DNA of 64,000 bases from Spirochaetae bacterium HGW-Spirochaetae-3. GTDB taxonomy: Bacteria > Spirochaetota > Spirochaetia > Treponematales > UBA12059. Where the stretch lies: positions 1 to 64,000 of the forward strand of contig PGXV01000004.1 in NCBI GenBank assembly GCA_002839315.1. The letters are read 5' to 3'. The notes under the pieces are model-generated. The model was not told the origin of the DNA and ran no database searches. It saw only the letters and a list, made by a program, of their open reading frames with translations. Every line of letters starts with the position of its first letter. Within the stretch, counting starts at the first letter, position 1. Shown here piece after piece: positions 9,918 to 17,404 of the stretch. Both the position numbers and the translations under genes were made by a program.

Positions 9918-10937
9918 TCATTCCTTGCCCCCGAGCCTATAATTAAGAGCGAGCGCCGGCGACAGGATGAAGAGGACAGGCTCGTAAAGTACGGCGTCTA
10001 CGCGCAACGACGCCCCGAGCGTTATCCTATCGTTTACGGCGTACTGGTACCCTGCGCCAAGGTACAGCCCCGGGGCGGCGGAGAAAGACAGCTGTACCGC
10101 TTCGTATTTCTTCGATATCGACAAGAAGTCAGCCCGGACGAGCAAGCCGGCTTCCGAGACGAGCGCGTTCCTGTCGTTCAGGTTCCAGCCGGCTTCGGCG
10201 CCGACTCCGACTATGACGGAGTTGAGGAGAGATTCTTCGAACCCGTCCTCGCCTATGCCTATAGCGTATTCGAGACGCGCGGCCGCGGCGATATAGCCGT
10301 CGCGAGAATCCAGCACGAACGTCGGGTATATGGGGGTAAGCCGCGCGCCCGCGCCGATGCGGGCGACCCCGGCGAGGCGCCCGCCCCAGTCGCCGCCCAG
10401 GGGCGTCCAGTACCCGAGACTCGCAGGGATCGACCATATATTACGCGCAGGCTCGGCTGCGACCTCCGGTCCGCCGAACCCGAGATCGTCCCTAAAATAG
10501 GCGGCGACCTTTTCTGCGCCATCGTGAATAAGACGATCGTATTTATCCGCGCCGTCGCTCGCCAAGAAGGTGATGGCTATCGCCCTCGCCTCCCTGTCTA
10601 CTAGCTTTAGCTCGAGGAAGCAGGTGGTCCTGGTATGTCGGACATAGCCGTAGATAACGTAGTCGTAGTCCTTATCCTCGCAGAGTCTGAGCGCTTCCAA
10701 TAAGGAGGTCGGCAACGCGGTACCGGCTACAGCCGTTTTTCTAAAAGAAATGGCCCCGTTCAGGGGAATTCCGGATAACGCTGATAACAGATCGCCCCGC
10801 ACATCGACACGGGGGTCGCGATCCTCGGGAGGCGGATCCTCGACGAAGACGATAGGAGCGACGTGGATGTCCAACCCGGCTACCGAGAGCAGAGGGAAAA
10901 ACAGTATGGATAAGACGCCGATCATGGTGCGATTCAT
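9918..10937 (-). CDS. Predicted outer-membrane barrel protein with N-terminal periplasmic domain
   Basis: 339 residues starting at an ATG that overlaps the previous stop (ATGA). A signal peptide covers residues 1-20. Residues about 21-150 form a mixed alpha/beta domain (VIYGYVRHTRTTCFLELKLVD) resembling the TolB-N/FlgO-like modules found in envelope proteins. Residues about 165-339 alternate hydrophobic and polar positions and are rich in Gly and aromatic residues, as in a small barrel (LYLGAGYQYAVNDRITLGAS). No named family is recognised. The gene at 40951-42183 has the same two-part plan and is also followed by an Ig-type lipoprotein gene, so the two loci may be distant paralogues. Its place in the secretion run suggests an envelope component for cargo display. 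Confidence 0.7.
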   Translation of the reverse strand: MNRTMIGVLSILFFPLLSVAGLDIHVAPIVFVEDPPPEDRDPRVDVRGDLLSALSGIPLNGAISFRKTAVAGTALPTSLLEALRLCEDKDYDYVIYGYVRHTRTTCFLELKLVDREARAIAITFLASDGADKYDRLIHDGAEKVAAYFRDDLGFGGPEVAAEPARNIWSIPASLGYWTPLGGDWGGRLAGVARIGAGARLTPIYPTFVLDSRDGYIAAAARLEYAIGIGEDGFEESLLNSVIVGVGAEAGWNLNDRNALVSEAGLLVRADFLSISKKYEAVQLSFSAAPGLYLGAGYQYAVNDRITLGASLRVDAVLYEPVLFILSPALALNYRLGGKE

Positions 10938-12010
10938 AAATCATTCTCGCTTACTACGCCGGGCGTGTGCATATCCGCCAATTCGGCGATGGCTTTCTCA
11001 TAATCCGGATCTAAGGCCAGGCAGGCCTCTAATCTAGCGATGGCCATATCCGACTGCCCAGCTTTTCGATATGCTAATCCAGCTTTATATAAAAGCTCTA
11101 TCGAACCCCGTTGAAGATCCGAAGAGGCGTCCCAGAATCGCGCCGCATCGGCATAGTCTCCGGCGTACGTAGCGGCTAACGCCGCCTCCTCGTAATCTAT
11201 CGCTGAAAGCGAAGAAATCAAGCTTAATGAAGAAAAATATAACGAGACGTTTTTCCAATCCGCTATATCGCTCGCGATACGGATCAAGCAACGGAGGATG
11301 ATAACGTCCGGACCGGATTGAGCACTATATGATTCTAATATAGGCCTCGCGGCTTGACCACGGCTCTCAGTAGGATCGGCCAAATAGTCGGCGACGGCGA
11401 TATAGGCGCGCGCGCGTCTATCGGCGGGGTCTAATTGGCTTGTTTCAAGGAACGCGCGGCTCGCCTCTCGGTATCGTCCGGCGCTATAGGCCTCGAGACC
11501 GGCGTCGAACGCCAATCTTCCAGGCTGGTCCGCTATCGCCTTCGCTCCGACCGGATCCACCGCGGCGATCGCTGAAAGCTCGTGCTCGTCCAATAGCGCC
11601 GTCACGGGAGGCGCGCTGCCACGAGCTGTAATCTCTAGGCCAGACACGGCGTCTCCAAGCGTATCGATGTGCTCGCCTATCCCGCTCAGCCCCTTATATA
11701 TTCGTTTATCGACAGTAGAGATATCCTTGGCCAAGGCAATAGTAGAGCTTTCGAGCGCGGTTGATACATTATCTACCTGTTCTTGATATGACGCCCGTAT
11801 AGCGGTCAACTCCTTGAGAGTATTCTCGTTGTAGAGGTCTATAGAAAGCTCGAACCGCTTAAGCTCTTCATGGAGAGAAGCGATGTCAGAACGTATGGCT
11901 TCGTTCTGCCTCGATAGAAGGAACAGGAGCGCCGCTACGATGACAGATACGGCGAGCAGAACGGCGACGGCTATTCCCGCCGAAACCAGTCGTTTTTCAG
12001 CGGTTGACAC
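10934..12010 (-). CDS. Membrane-anchored TPR protein with coiled coil
   Basis: 358 residues from a GTG at 12010 with GGAG eight bases upstream. Residues about 10-33 form one transmembrane segment, followed by a long heptad-rich coiled coil (about 35-115, with SDIASLHEELKRFELS) and then tetratricopeptide-like helical pairs (about 160-350, e.g. AGLAYRKAGQSDMAIARLEACLALDPDYEKAI). It is probably an inner-membrane protein with a periplasmic scaffold. The gap to the prepilin peptidase gene upstream is 61 bp with no terminator-like hairpin, and the 3' end overlaps the barrel gene by 4 bp. It therefore links the secretion genes to the downstream surface genes. No specific family is recognised; assembly or cargo docking is inference. 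Confidence 0.75.
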   Translation of the reverse strand: MSTAEKRLVSAGIAVAVLLAVSVIVAALLFLLSRQNEAIRSDIASLHEELKRFELSIDLYNENTLKELTAIRASYQEQVDNVSTALESSTIALAKDISTVDKRIYKGLSGIGEHIDTLGDAVSGLEITARGSAPPVTALLDEHELSAIAAVDPVGAKAIADQPGRLAFDAGLEAYSAGRYREASRAFLETSQLDPADRRARAYIAVADYLADPTESRGQAARPILESYSAQSGPDVIILRCLIRIASDIADWKNVSLYFSSLSLISSLSAIDYEEAALAATYAGDYADAARFWDASSDLQRGSIELLYKAGLAYRKAGQSDMAIARLEACLALDPDYEKAIAELADMHTPGVVSENDL

Positions 12011-12071
12011 GATAGGGCTCCGATATTTAAAGATTCTTGATGACGCATCCTACTTTGAGTCAATTACCATG

Positions 12072-12569
12072 TCAAGATAATTTAAACACGATTAAGCGAA
12101 CCCCGATCGCACATGCCGCCCCGATCGCCAGGAAGGGGGCGAAAGGTATATCGTACCGGTTCTCACGGTTTCTCGTACGCCCTATCCCGTAGGCTATACC
12201 GAGCATCGCCGCAGCTATCAACATGAGCCATGCTCCCGCAGGGCCGAGAGCGAAGGCGCCGGCCGCCCCCATCTTGACGTCGCCCATTCCCATTCCGGAA
12301 CGAGACAAGCGCCCCGCTCCGATCATGGCGATAGACGTCGCTACAGCCGCCGCTAAGGCCGGGAAGTCGATCCCTCCCGCCACGGCGTCGAGCGCGATGA
12401 GCATCGCCCCAATAGGCAATAGAATCCTGTCGGGTATCCTTCGCTCCTTGATATCTATGATCGCTAACGGAACGGCTCCTAGTTCAAAGATGATAGCCAT
12501 AAGGCCCCAGTAGCGGTCGGTCCTGAATAGTTCGCGCGCTAAAGAAGCAAGGCCGGGATCAATGGCCAA
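12072..12569 (-). CDS. gspO: Short prepilin peptidase (A24 family, GspO-like)
   Basis: 165 residues from a TTG at 12569, chosen because GGAGG lies six bases upstream; it overlaps the preceding lipoprotein gene by 11 bp. Both catalytic aspartate motifs of A24 aspartic prepilin peptidases are visible: DIKERRIPD near residue 40 and GMGDVKMG near residue 95. Five or six membrane segments are predicted. The N-terminal cytosolic zinc/methyltransferase domain of full-length GspO/PilD is absent, so this is a minimal peptidase that should cleave pseudopilin leaders at the inner membrane but may not N-methylate them. It closes the gsp block, which supports assignment to this secretion system. Confidence 0.88.
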   Translation of the reverse strand: MAIDPGLASLARELFRTDRYWGLMAIIFELGAVPLAIIDIKERRIPDRILLPIGAMLIALDAVAGGIDFPALAAAVATSIAMIGAGRLSRSGMGMGDVKMGAAGAFALGPAGAWLMLIAAAMLGIAYGIGRTRNRENRYDIPFAPFLAIGAACAIGVRLIVFKLS

Positions 12570-13257
12570 CAGGCGCCTCCGAGCCCGATGCTATCTCGAG
12601 CGTAGCCATGCGATCGCGCAATTCTGCGGTCCGGTCACGCTCTGGTATTCGTCGTAGTGATACGAGCGCGGTCCCGACGTCCCCGAGCCGATACTGTTGC
12701 AGGTCCCCGATTAAGAGGAAGATCGCTTCCGTCCGTACGCCTCGCTCGACGATTCGCTCGAGCTCCCGGACGACGACGCGAGGGTCGACGTTCGCTTCGG
12801 GGAATCGGACGGCCAAGACGCCGGCATAGAACCATTGGAGGTAATACTCGCCTTCGATAGCCGAGGCCCGCTTGATATAGGCGTCAGCCTCCTCCCACTT
12901 AGCGCTTTTCATCGCCCGCTCGGCCAAGGCGAGCACCTGCGGCTTGGAAGGTATTTTAACGTACAGAATATCTGCCGCACCCCTAAAATCCAGCGTGAAC
13001 GCGACGCGCTCGAATCCGGGCTTTTCTGCGACTCCTTTATGGTAACCTCGCGGCAAGCCATCGAGGAAAAACCTTCCGTTCGAGTCGCTCTCGCAGACGA
13101 AAGACTCGCCGAACGACAGTACCGCGCCCTTGACCGCCGCCCCATCGAGGTCGTATATCATGCCGTACAGGGTGTCCGGCGGAGCCTTAGGCTCCCCGGC
13201 GCAGGATATGAAGAGAACGGCAACCAGGGTCGCGATCGTAGCTCGTAAATTCCGCAT
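12559..13257 (-). CDS. Lipoprotein of the type II secretion operon (carboxypeptidase-regulatory-like plus TPR)
   Basis: 232 residues from the ATG at 13257, which has AAGGAG eight bases upstream; a GTG two codons earlier overlaps the gspC stop as GTGA. The lipoprotein signal ends VLFISC. Residues about 25-100 resemble a carboxypeptidase regulatory-like beta sandwich (YGMIYDLDGAAVKGAVLSF, then SDSNGRFFLDGLPRGYH), followed by TPR-like helices (about 105-225). It sits between gspC and the prepilin peptidase, where no canonical gsp gene is expected. A pilotin-like role in inserting the GspD secretin is possible from position and lipidation, but there is no sequence match to GspS that I can see. 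Confidence 0.75.
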   Translation of the reverse strand: MRNLRATIATLVAVLFISCAGEPKAPPDTLYGMIYDLDGAAVKGAVLSFGESFVCESDSNGRFFLDGLPRGYHKGVAEKPGFERVAFTLDFRGAADILYVKIPSKPQVLALAERAMKSAKWEEADAYIKRASAIEGEYYLQWFYAGVLAVRFPEANVDPRVVVRELERIVERGVRTEAIFLLIGDLQQYRLGDVGTALVSLRRIPERDRTAELRDRMATLEIASGSEAPVGH

Positions 13258-13259
13258 CG

Positions 13260-13739
13260 TCACTTCTCCTTGACCTGGAAGGTCTCTCCGTCTATGGACA
13301 GCACGGCCGAGCCCTTATCTATGGATAGCAACCGCCATCCGTCCACGCTGTCTCCGCCGGGAGCGAGCGGATAAATCGCCGTCCCGTCTAAATCCCGGAA
13401 CCAATACATCGTGGCGCCGTCCTCGCCGGTGACCGCCCCTATCATCGCTATCCTCCGCTTCGTCTGCGCTCTCGGTGGGATCGGAACGGGATCGCGAGCA
13501 AGTACGGGGACTGATGCCTTGGGCGGTTCCGTACGAATGGTTAACATTCTCCTAAGGACTCTTCGCGCGGCCGCGGGATCCGCGTCCGTCGCGACCTCGT
13601 TGACGATATCTACGGTCGCGGGGGCAATGGTTTTCGAAGATGGCGGTTTAATTCTATCCGCAGAATTAGCTAGGACGAGGGAAACGGCTATCATCGTCGC
13701 CACGGCGACGGCCGTCATGCCAGTACCGTTCTTGATCAT
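13260..13739 (-). CDS. gspC: Type II secretion inner-membrane protein GspC-like
   Basis: 159 residues. One N-terminal transmembrane segment (about 8-25) is followed by a periplasmic linker rich in Pro and basic residues (about 70-95). A compact C-terminal beta domain (about 96-159) contains the RRIAMIGAV, DGTAIYPLAPGG and SAVLSIDGETFQV pattern of the GspC homology region that contacts the secretin N0 domain. There is no PDZ or coiled-coil extension, so it is a short member of the family. It overlaps gspM upstream by 4 bp. The assignment rests on domain order and operon position; it could also be described as a PilP-like element. Confidence 0.7.
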   Translation of the reverse strand: MIKNGTGMTAVAVATMIAVSLVLANSADRIKPPSSKTIAPATVDIVNEVATDADPAAARRVLRRMLTIRTEPPKASVPVLARDPVPIPPRAQTKRRIAMIGAVTGEDGATMYWFRDLDGTAIYPLAPGGDSVDGWRLLSIDKGSAVLSIDGETFQVKEK

Positions 13740-14230
13740 GGCTTCCTCGCCTCCACGACACGAATGGTCGCCTCTATCATAGCATCGCGATCGCGATGAC
13801 GAGCAGAAACTTGCGAGGCCGAATAATTCCCGGGCAACGCCTTGAGTGCGATGAGTGCATCGGTGAACGCGGTTACATTACCCTCGACGACGAATTCAGC
13901 CCCTCTGGCCCCTTTCGCGTCGAGCAAGGAGAAGCGCAGTATCCTCATGCCCGCGTCCTGTATCGAACTCCGCGCGCCGTCCGCCAGCCCGCTAAGCGGT
14001 ACGGCTCCCGATCTCGACGAGAGGTCGGCCTCCAGCGCGGCTATCTCGTCCCGCAACGCGTCGCGCTTCCCCGCGTCCAGGATCGCGGCTTGGGAGAGCG
14101 GCGCTATGTCCCGCTCCAAGGCCCGGACCTGCGACGCCGATCCGTATAGGTCGGAGATCCCCAGGCTGGCCAGAGACGCGAAAGCGACGACCTCGAGCGC
14201 GAGGAGCAATCTGCCTTCGTTCTTAGTCAT
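13736..14230 (-). CDS. gspM: Type II secretion protein GspM/PilO-like
   Basis: 164 residues with an N-terminal transmembrane helix (about 8-25), then a coiled coil (about 33-75) and a C-terminal ferredoxin-like alpha/beta fold (about 85-164). That is the layout of GspM and PilO, bitopic inner-membrane proteins that pair with GspL. It overlaps gspL by 8 bp and gspC by 4 bp. Primary sequence conservation in this family is low, so the call depends on topology and position between gspL and gspC. Confidence 0.7.
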   Translation of the reverse strand: MTKNEGRLLLALEVVAFASLASLGISDLYGSASQVRALERDIAPLSQAAILDAGKRDALRDEIAALEADLSSRSGAVPLSGLADGARSSIQDAGMRILRFSLLDAKGARGAEFVVEGNVTAFTDALIALKALPGNYSASQVSARHRDRDAMIEATIRVVEARKP

Positions 14231-15278
14231 GATAGTCTCCCGCCACGGAGAATCGCTCTTCGCCGCCCTTGCCGGGTACGATGCCCTTAAGGGTTACGCC
14301 GGAGAATCGCTCGTCTCCTTCTAGTGCTTCCAGTTCCGCCAGGGCGTCGTCGCTGATAGCCCAGATCTCGAATCGCCCGTCGGAAATAGAGAATCGGTCT
14401 ACGACGAAGGAAGGAGAGCACTTGGAGGCCAGCGCCTGTAGCACGGATACGGCCGACGGGGCGCGCTTCCCGTAGGCGCTCAGTTCGACGCGTAGAGCGT
14501 CGCGCCGGCGCGCTAGATCGCCGGCGTCTATGACGGTAGACGCGAGTCCGGAACGATAGTCACGGAGCCGCGCCAACGCCATCTCGTAGCGCGACTCGAC
14601 AAATCCTATTGAGGCGAGCGCTGCGACGCCGAGCGCCGCGACGCGTAGGTAGGGGGCGGCCTTCGCGATCGGCGCCCTGTCCTTCTCGTCGGAGAAGACG
14701 CCGGTCTGCCCCGGTCCCGGCGACAGCGCGGCGAGCGGGAAGCGCCGTATGTCGAGTCCTCCCACGCCCTCGAGAGCGGCTAGCCAGGCATCGGCCTCGC
14801 CGTCGCCTATGAGCTCGACGATAGCCCCCGGCGGTACGATCGCCGAGAGGAGGTCCTGGCCGTCCGAGAGGTTCGCGGTCTGTATGGAGACCGCCACGCC
14901 TTGCGCGATGCGGGCCGCTTCGGCGTAATCCCCTATCGCGACGATCCTGACGCCGTCGGTAATGCCGGAGCCCCGGAGACGCCAGATCGCCGCCGAACGC
15001 CTTCTGCCTCGCGCGCCTTCGGCCAGTTCGGAATCGACATCGGCGTCGCAGGCGAATACGGTGCACGCCCCGTCGGAGCCGCGCTGGAAATCGAAGCGTC
15101 GCCGCTCGGAACGGGCGGGAAAGAGCGTCGGAAGCCTCCTGGCTATATAGGACTTAAAATCCTTCGCGCTCAAGTCGCCCGGCACTGTAATGGTACGCAG
15201 GCCGTACGACGAGCAGGAGAAATACAGTAGCGGCTTTCTCCTCCCGGGTCTATCGACCATCATGACGCGGTCATTCAT
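14223..15278 (-). CDS. gspL: Type II secretion protein GspL-like
   Basis: 351 residues from an ATG that overlaps the gspK end by 8 bp. The N-terminal half (about 1-200) is a cytosolic alpha/beta domain of the actin-like type used by GspL to bind GspE. A transmembrane helix lies near 215-235 (AALGVAALASIGFV). A coiled segment and a periplasmic ferredoxin-like domain follow (about 260-351), including VLQALASKCSPSFVVDRFS, typical of PilN/GspL C-termini. It would anchor the GspE ATPase to the membrane platform with GspF and GspM. Sequence identity to the family is weak to the eye; operon order supports it. Confidence 0.75.
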   Translation of the reverse strand: MNDRVMMVDRPGRRKPLLYFSCSSYGLRTITVPGDLSAKDFKSYIARRLPTLFPARSERRRFDFQRGSDGACTVFACDADVDSELAEGARGRRRSAAIWRLRGSGITDGVRIVAIGDYAEAARIAQGVAVSIQTANLSDGQDLLSAIVPPGAIVELIGDGEADAWLAALEGVGGLDIRRFPLAALSPGPGQTGVFSDEKDRAPIAKAAPYLRVAALGVAALASIGFVESRYEMALARLRDYRSGLASTVIDAGDLARRRDALRVELSAYGKRAPSAVSVLQALASKCSPSFVVDRFSISDGRFEIWAISDDALAELEALEGDERFSGVTLKGIVPGKGGEERFSVAGDYHD

Positions 15279-16272
15279 CTTGACTCGACCCTTCCTCGTA
15301 GAACCCGGCGAGAACCAGTACGTCGCCTCCCGTCACCGGACCCGTTCGCCTGAGTACGGCGATATAACGAGCCCCACCTACATCCAGCGCCACTCGCCAG
15401 AACCAGGTGCGGGGACCGAACCACGCGGTCAAGCGCAGGTCCGGATCGGCGCCGAGTACGCTCTTGATCTTCTTCGCGTCCAGCGTCTCGTCGTCGGCGG
15501 CGAAGCCCAACGCGTCGCAGACCGCCGTCGGATCATCGACCTTATACGCAGGAGTCCCGAGGATCGCCTCCATGACGGTCCGCTCCGCGTGATTGGGATT
15601 GATCTGGGGTTCAACGCCGATTAACGGGGACGCGCCCGCCGGCATACCGAATCCCAGCGTGAATCCGGCTCGATCGAAAATTTTTTTCGTCTTGCGTAGG
15701 TTCTCTATTTTCGCCTTGATCGAGGCTTCGCCGTTTGCGTCTCCCGTGATGACACCATAGAACCTGGCGACGGCCTCCGGATCGTCCGTATTGACGTTCG
15801 CGTACGAATAGGGCGAGAACCATCGGCCGATCGCGGCGACGTCGACGATGGAGCCGAAGTCCGCCTCGAAATCCGCCGATGCCCCGATTTGCTCGCGAAG
15901 GCCCCTGAGGGTAGCGAAGCCGGCGCTTCCCCCGGCGAGGACGCTCATCGCGGGGCTCTCGAAGACCTCGGCCGGCAGGAAATTAAGGTTAAGTCTGCTG
16001 GAGATATCCTCGACGGTATAGTCGATCCCTTCGAACGCCGGCAGGCTCTCCAGGTCGGCCCTGGAATCGACGCCGTCCTCGCCGCTCGTTTCCAGGGCTT
16101 CGATGATCGCGTCCACCGCCTTCAGGGCTTCGCCCCTGGATTCCAGCCTCTTGACAGACTTAACGAGGGGGACCGTCGCCGAATAGTATAGTCCGTAAAA
16201 CGATGCCGCGAGCGCCGCGCATAGTATGACTACGCCTAATGCCGCGATAGTGGCGCTTCCCCGCTGGCTCAC
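15271..16272 (-). CDS. gspK: Minor pseudopilin GspK
   Basis: 333 residues from the GTG at 16272, which overlaps the preceding stop as GTGA. Starting here gives a short basic leader and a prepilin cleavage site QRG/SATIAALGVVIL. The residue at +5 is not Glu, which is characteristic of GspK, the tip pseudopilin processed without that residue. A large globular domain follows, with the SRLNLNFLPAEVF segment matching the helix-hairpin region of GspK proteins (commonly DL.gkiNlN). The upstream frame extension has no leader features and would overlap the previous gene by over 150 bp, so it was rejected. GspK is expected to cap the pseudopilus with GspI and GspJ. Confidence 0.82.
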   Translation of the reverse strand: MSQRGSATIAALGVVILCAALAASFYGLYYSATVPLVKSVKRLESRGEALKAVDAIIEALETSGEDGVDSRADLESLPAFEGIDYTVEDISSRLNLNFLPAEVFESPAMSVLAGGSAGFATLRGLREQIGASADFEADFGSIVDVAAIGRWFSPYSYANVNTDDPEAVARFYGVITGDANGEASIKAKIENLRKTKKIFDRAGFTLGFGMPAGASPLIGVEPQINPNHAERTVMEAILGTPAYKVDDPTAVCDALGFAADDETLDAKKIKSVLGADPDLRLTAWFGPRTWFWRVALDVGGARYIAVLRRTGPVTGGDVLVLAGFYEEGSSQDE

Positions 16273-16796
16273 GGCAAGGCCCCCGCGCTGAAGGGGTACG
16301 TACCGAAAGGCGCCTCCACGCGTACGGCTTCGCCGTTCACATAGAAAAGCAACCCGGTTCCGCGCGTCACGCCGTCCGTTCCGTCTAGACGATAGACCTC
16401 GCAGTCCCCTACCCCCTCGGACCGCCACCGGAATCCCTCCGCCTCCAGTAGTATCGCGCCGTCCTCCGTGAATATCCTGAGCCGGTCGCCCTCGACGCCG
16501 TCGAAGTACGGAAAGGCGTACCCGCCATCGATTGCCTCCGCCGCGTACCGTGACCAGAAGGGCGGTCGGACGCGTGCTATGGCGCTTCTCGCGGCCGCGT
16601 CGAGCCCCCGTACGGCCGCGATCTCGCCGGTCCTCCGCATAGAGTCGCCCATGGCGTCCAGGAGCGCGATAAAGAACGGGAAGGCCGCGGCGACGGCTAT
16701 GGCCAGGATCGCCAGAGCCACGAGTGTACCGAGTAGCGTCGCGCCCTCATCTCTCCGCGGCGAGCATGAGCGCGGTCGTCTGCTGATTCGCTTCAT
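16269..16796 (-). CDS. Minor pseudopilin, GspJ-like
   Basis: 175 residues from the ATG at 16796 (GAGGGA about nine bases upstream); an in-frame ATG at 16823 is also possible. The basic leader ends DEG/ATLLGTLVALAILAIAVAA, a prepilin-type signal with a hydrophobic N-terminal helix, but the +5 position is Gly rather than Glu. A small beta-rich globular domain follows. The length and the position directly before gspK fit GspJ, though GspI cannot be excluded. It overlaps the short pseudopilin gene upstream by about 50 bp. Confidence 0.65.
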   Translation of the reverse strand: MKRISRRPRSCSPRRDEGATLLGTLVALAILAIAVAAAFPFFIALLDAMGDSMRRTGEIAAVRGLDAAARSAIARVRPPFWSRYAAEAIDGGYAFPYFDGVEGDRLRIFTEDGAILLEAEGFRWRSEGVGDCEVYRLDGTDGVTRGTGLLFYVNGEAVRVEAPFGTYPFSAGALP

Positions 16797-16953
16797 GAAT
16801 GGTTTCCCTCGATCGTTTTTCAATAGACGCCGAACCGAGCAGGGCGGACCTCGCCGAGCCCGCGGCGCCCGCGACGACGAGCGTCAGCACCGCCAGGAAC
16901 AGGATGGCGTCGAGCTCTACCCAGCCGCGCTCACCACGACGTGACGTCGGCAT
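16747..16953 (-). CDS. Very short pseudopilin-like protein (GspH/GspI position)
   Basis: Only 68 residues. A basic leader ends ERG/WVELDAILFLAVLTLVVAG, so the prepilin cleavage glycine and hydrophobic helix are present, with Trp at +1 and Asp instead of Glu at +5. Almost no globular domain follows, far shorter than usual GspH or GspI proteins. It overlaps gspG by 23 bp and the GspJ-like gene by about 50 bp, which suggests translational coupling and argues that it is real. It could be a reduced GspI or the remnant of a degraded pseudopilin gene. Confidence 0.6.
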   Translation of the reverse strand: MPTSRRGERGWVELDAILFLAVLTLVVAGAAGSARSALLGSASIEKRSRETIHEANQQTTALMLAAER

Positions 16954-17386
16954 CGGAACCCTCCCCGCCTTCCGCGCCGTCGGCTCCGTATGACGTGATA
17001 CCGAACGGCAGTCCGCTCTCCCCGGGAACTTCGTAGAGGTATTCGTTACCCCAGGGATCGAGGGGTACCCGCTTCGATAGATAGGGGCCGTCCCAGCCCT
17101 TGGGCTCCGGCATCGTGTTCGGCTTCTCCCATAGGGCCCCGAGCCCCTGCTCGGCGGTCGGATACTTACCGCAGTCCAGGTAATATGATTGAAGCGCGAT
17201 CGAGAACGTCTCCACTTGGCTACGGGCGCTTACGAGCTTGGCTTTTTCCAGGTTCTTGACGCCCATGAAGCCGACCGTCGCCGTTAATATCATCACGATC
17301 GCGAGGACTATAAGGGTTTCGAGGACGGTCCAGCCCGCCTCCCCGGATCGGTCGGGCCTTCGAGCCGTACGAGCGCTATTTTTCAT
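16931..17386 (-). CDS. gspG: Major pseudopilin GspG
   Basis: 151 residues. The leader ends SGEAG and is followed by WTVLETLIVLAIVMI, a type IV prepilin signal with Glu at +5 and an unusual Trp (rather than Phe) at +1. The GspG body is clear: SYYLDCGKYPTAEQGLGAL, GWDGPYLSKRVPLDPWGNEYLYE and the C-terminal calcium-loop region. The C-terminal tail (about 138-151) is acidic and glycine-rich (GAEGGEGSDAD). GGAGG lies nine bases before the ATG. GspG polymerises into the periplasmic pseudopilus that pushes substrate through GspD. Confidence 0.93.
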   Translation of the reverse strand: MKNSARTARRPDRSGEAGWTVLETLIVLAIVMILTATVGFMGVKNLEKAKLVSARSQVETFSIALQSYYLDCGKYPTAEQGLGALWEKPNTMPEPKGWDGPYLSKRVPLDPWGNEYLYEVPGESGLPFGITSYGADGAEGGEGSDADVTSW

Positions 17387-17404
17387 GGTATCGGGCCTCC
17401 GGAA

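Noticed and set aside
16272..16428. Longer GspK start at 16428
   Set aside because: The extra 52 residues are Arg/Gly-rich, overlap the GspJ-like gene and would bury the prepilin leader; the GTG at 16272 with GTGA overlap is better.
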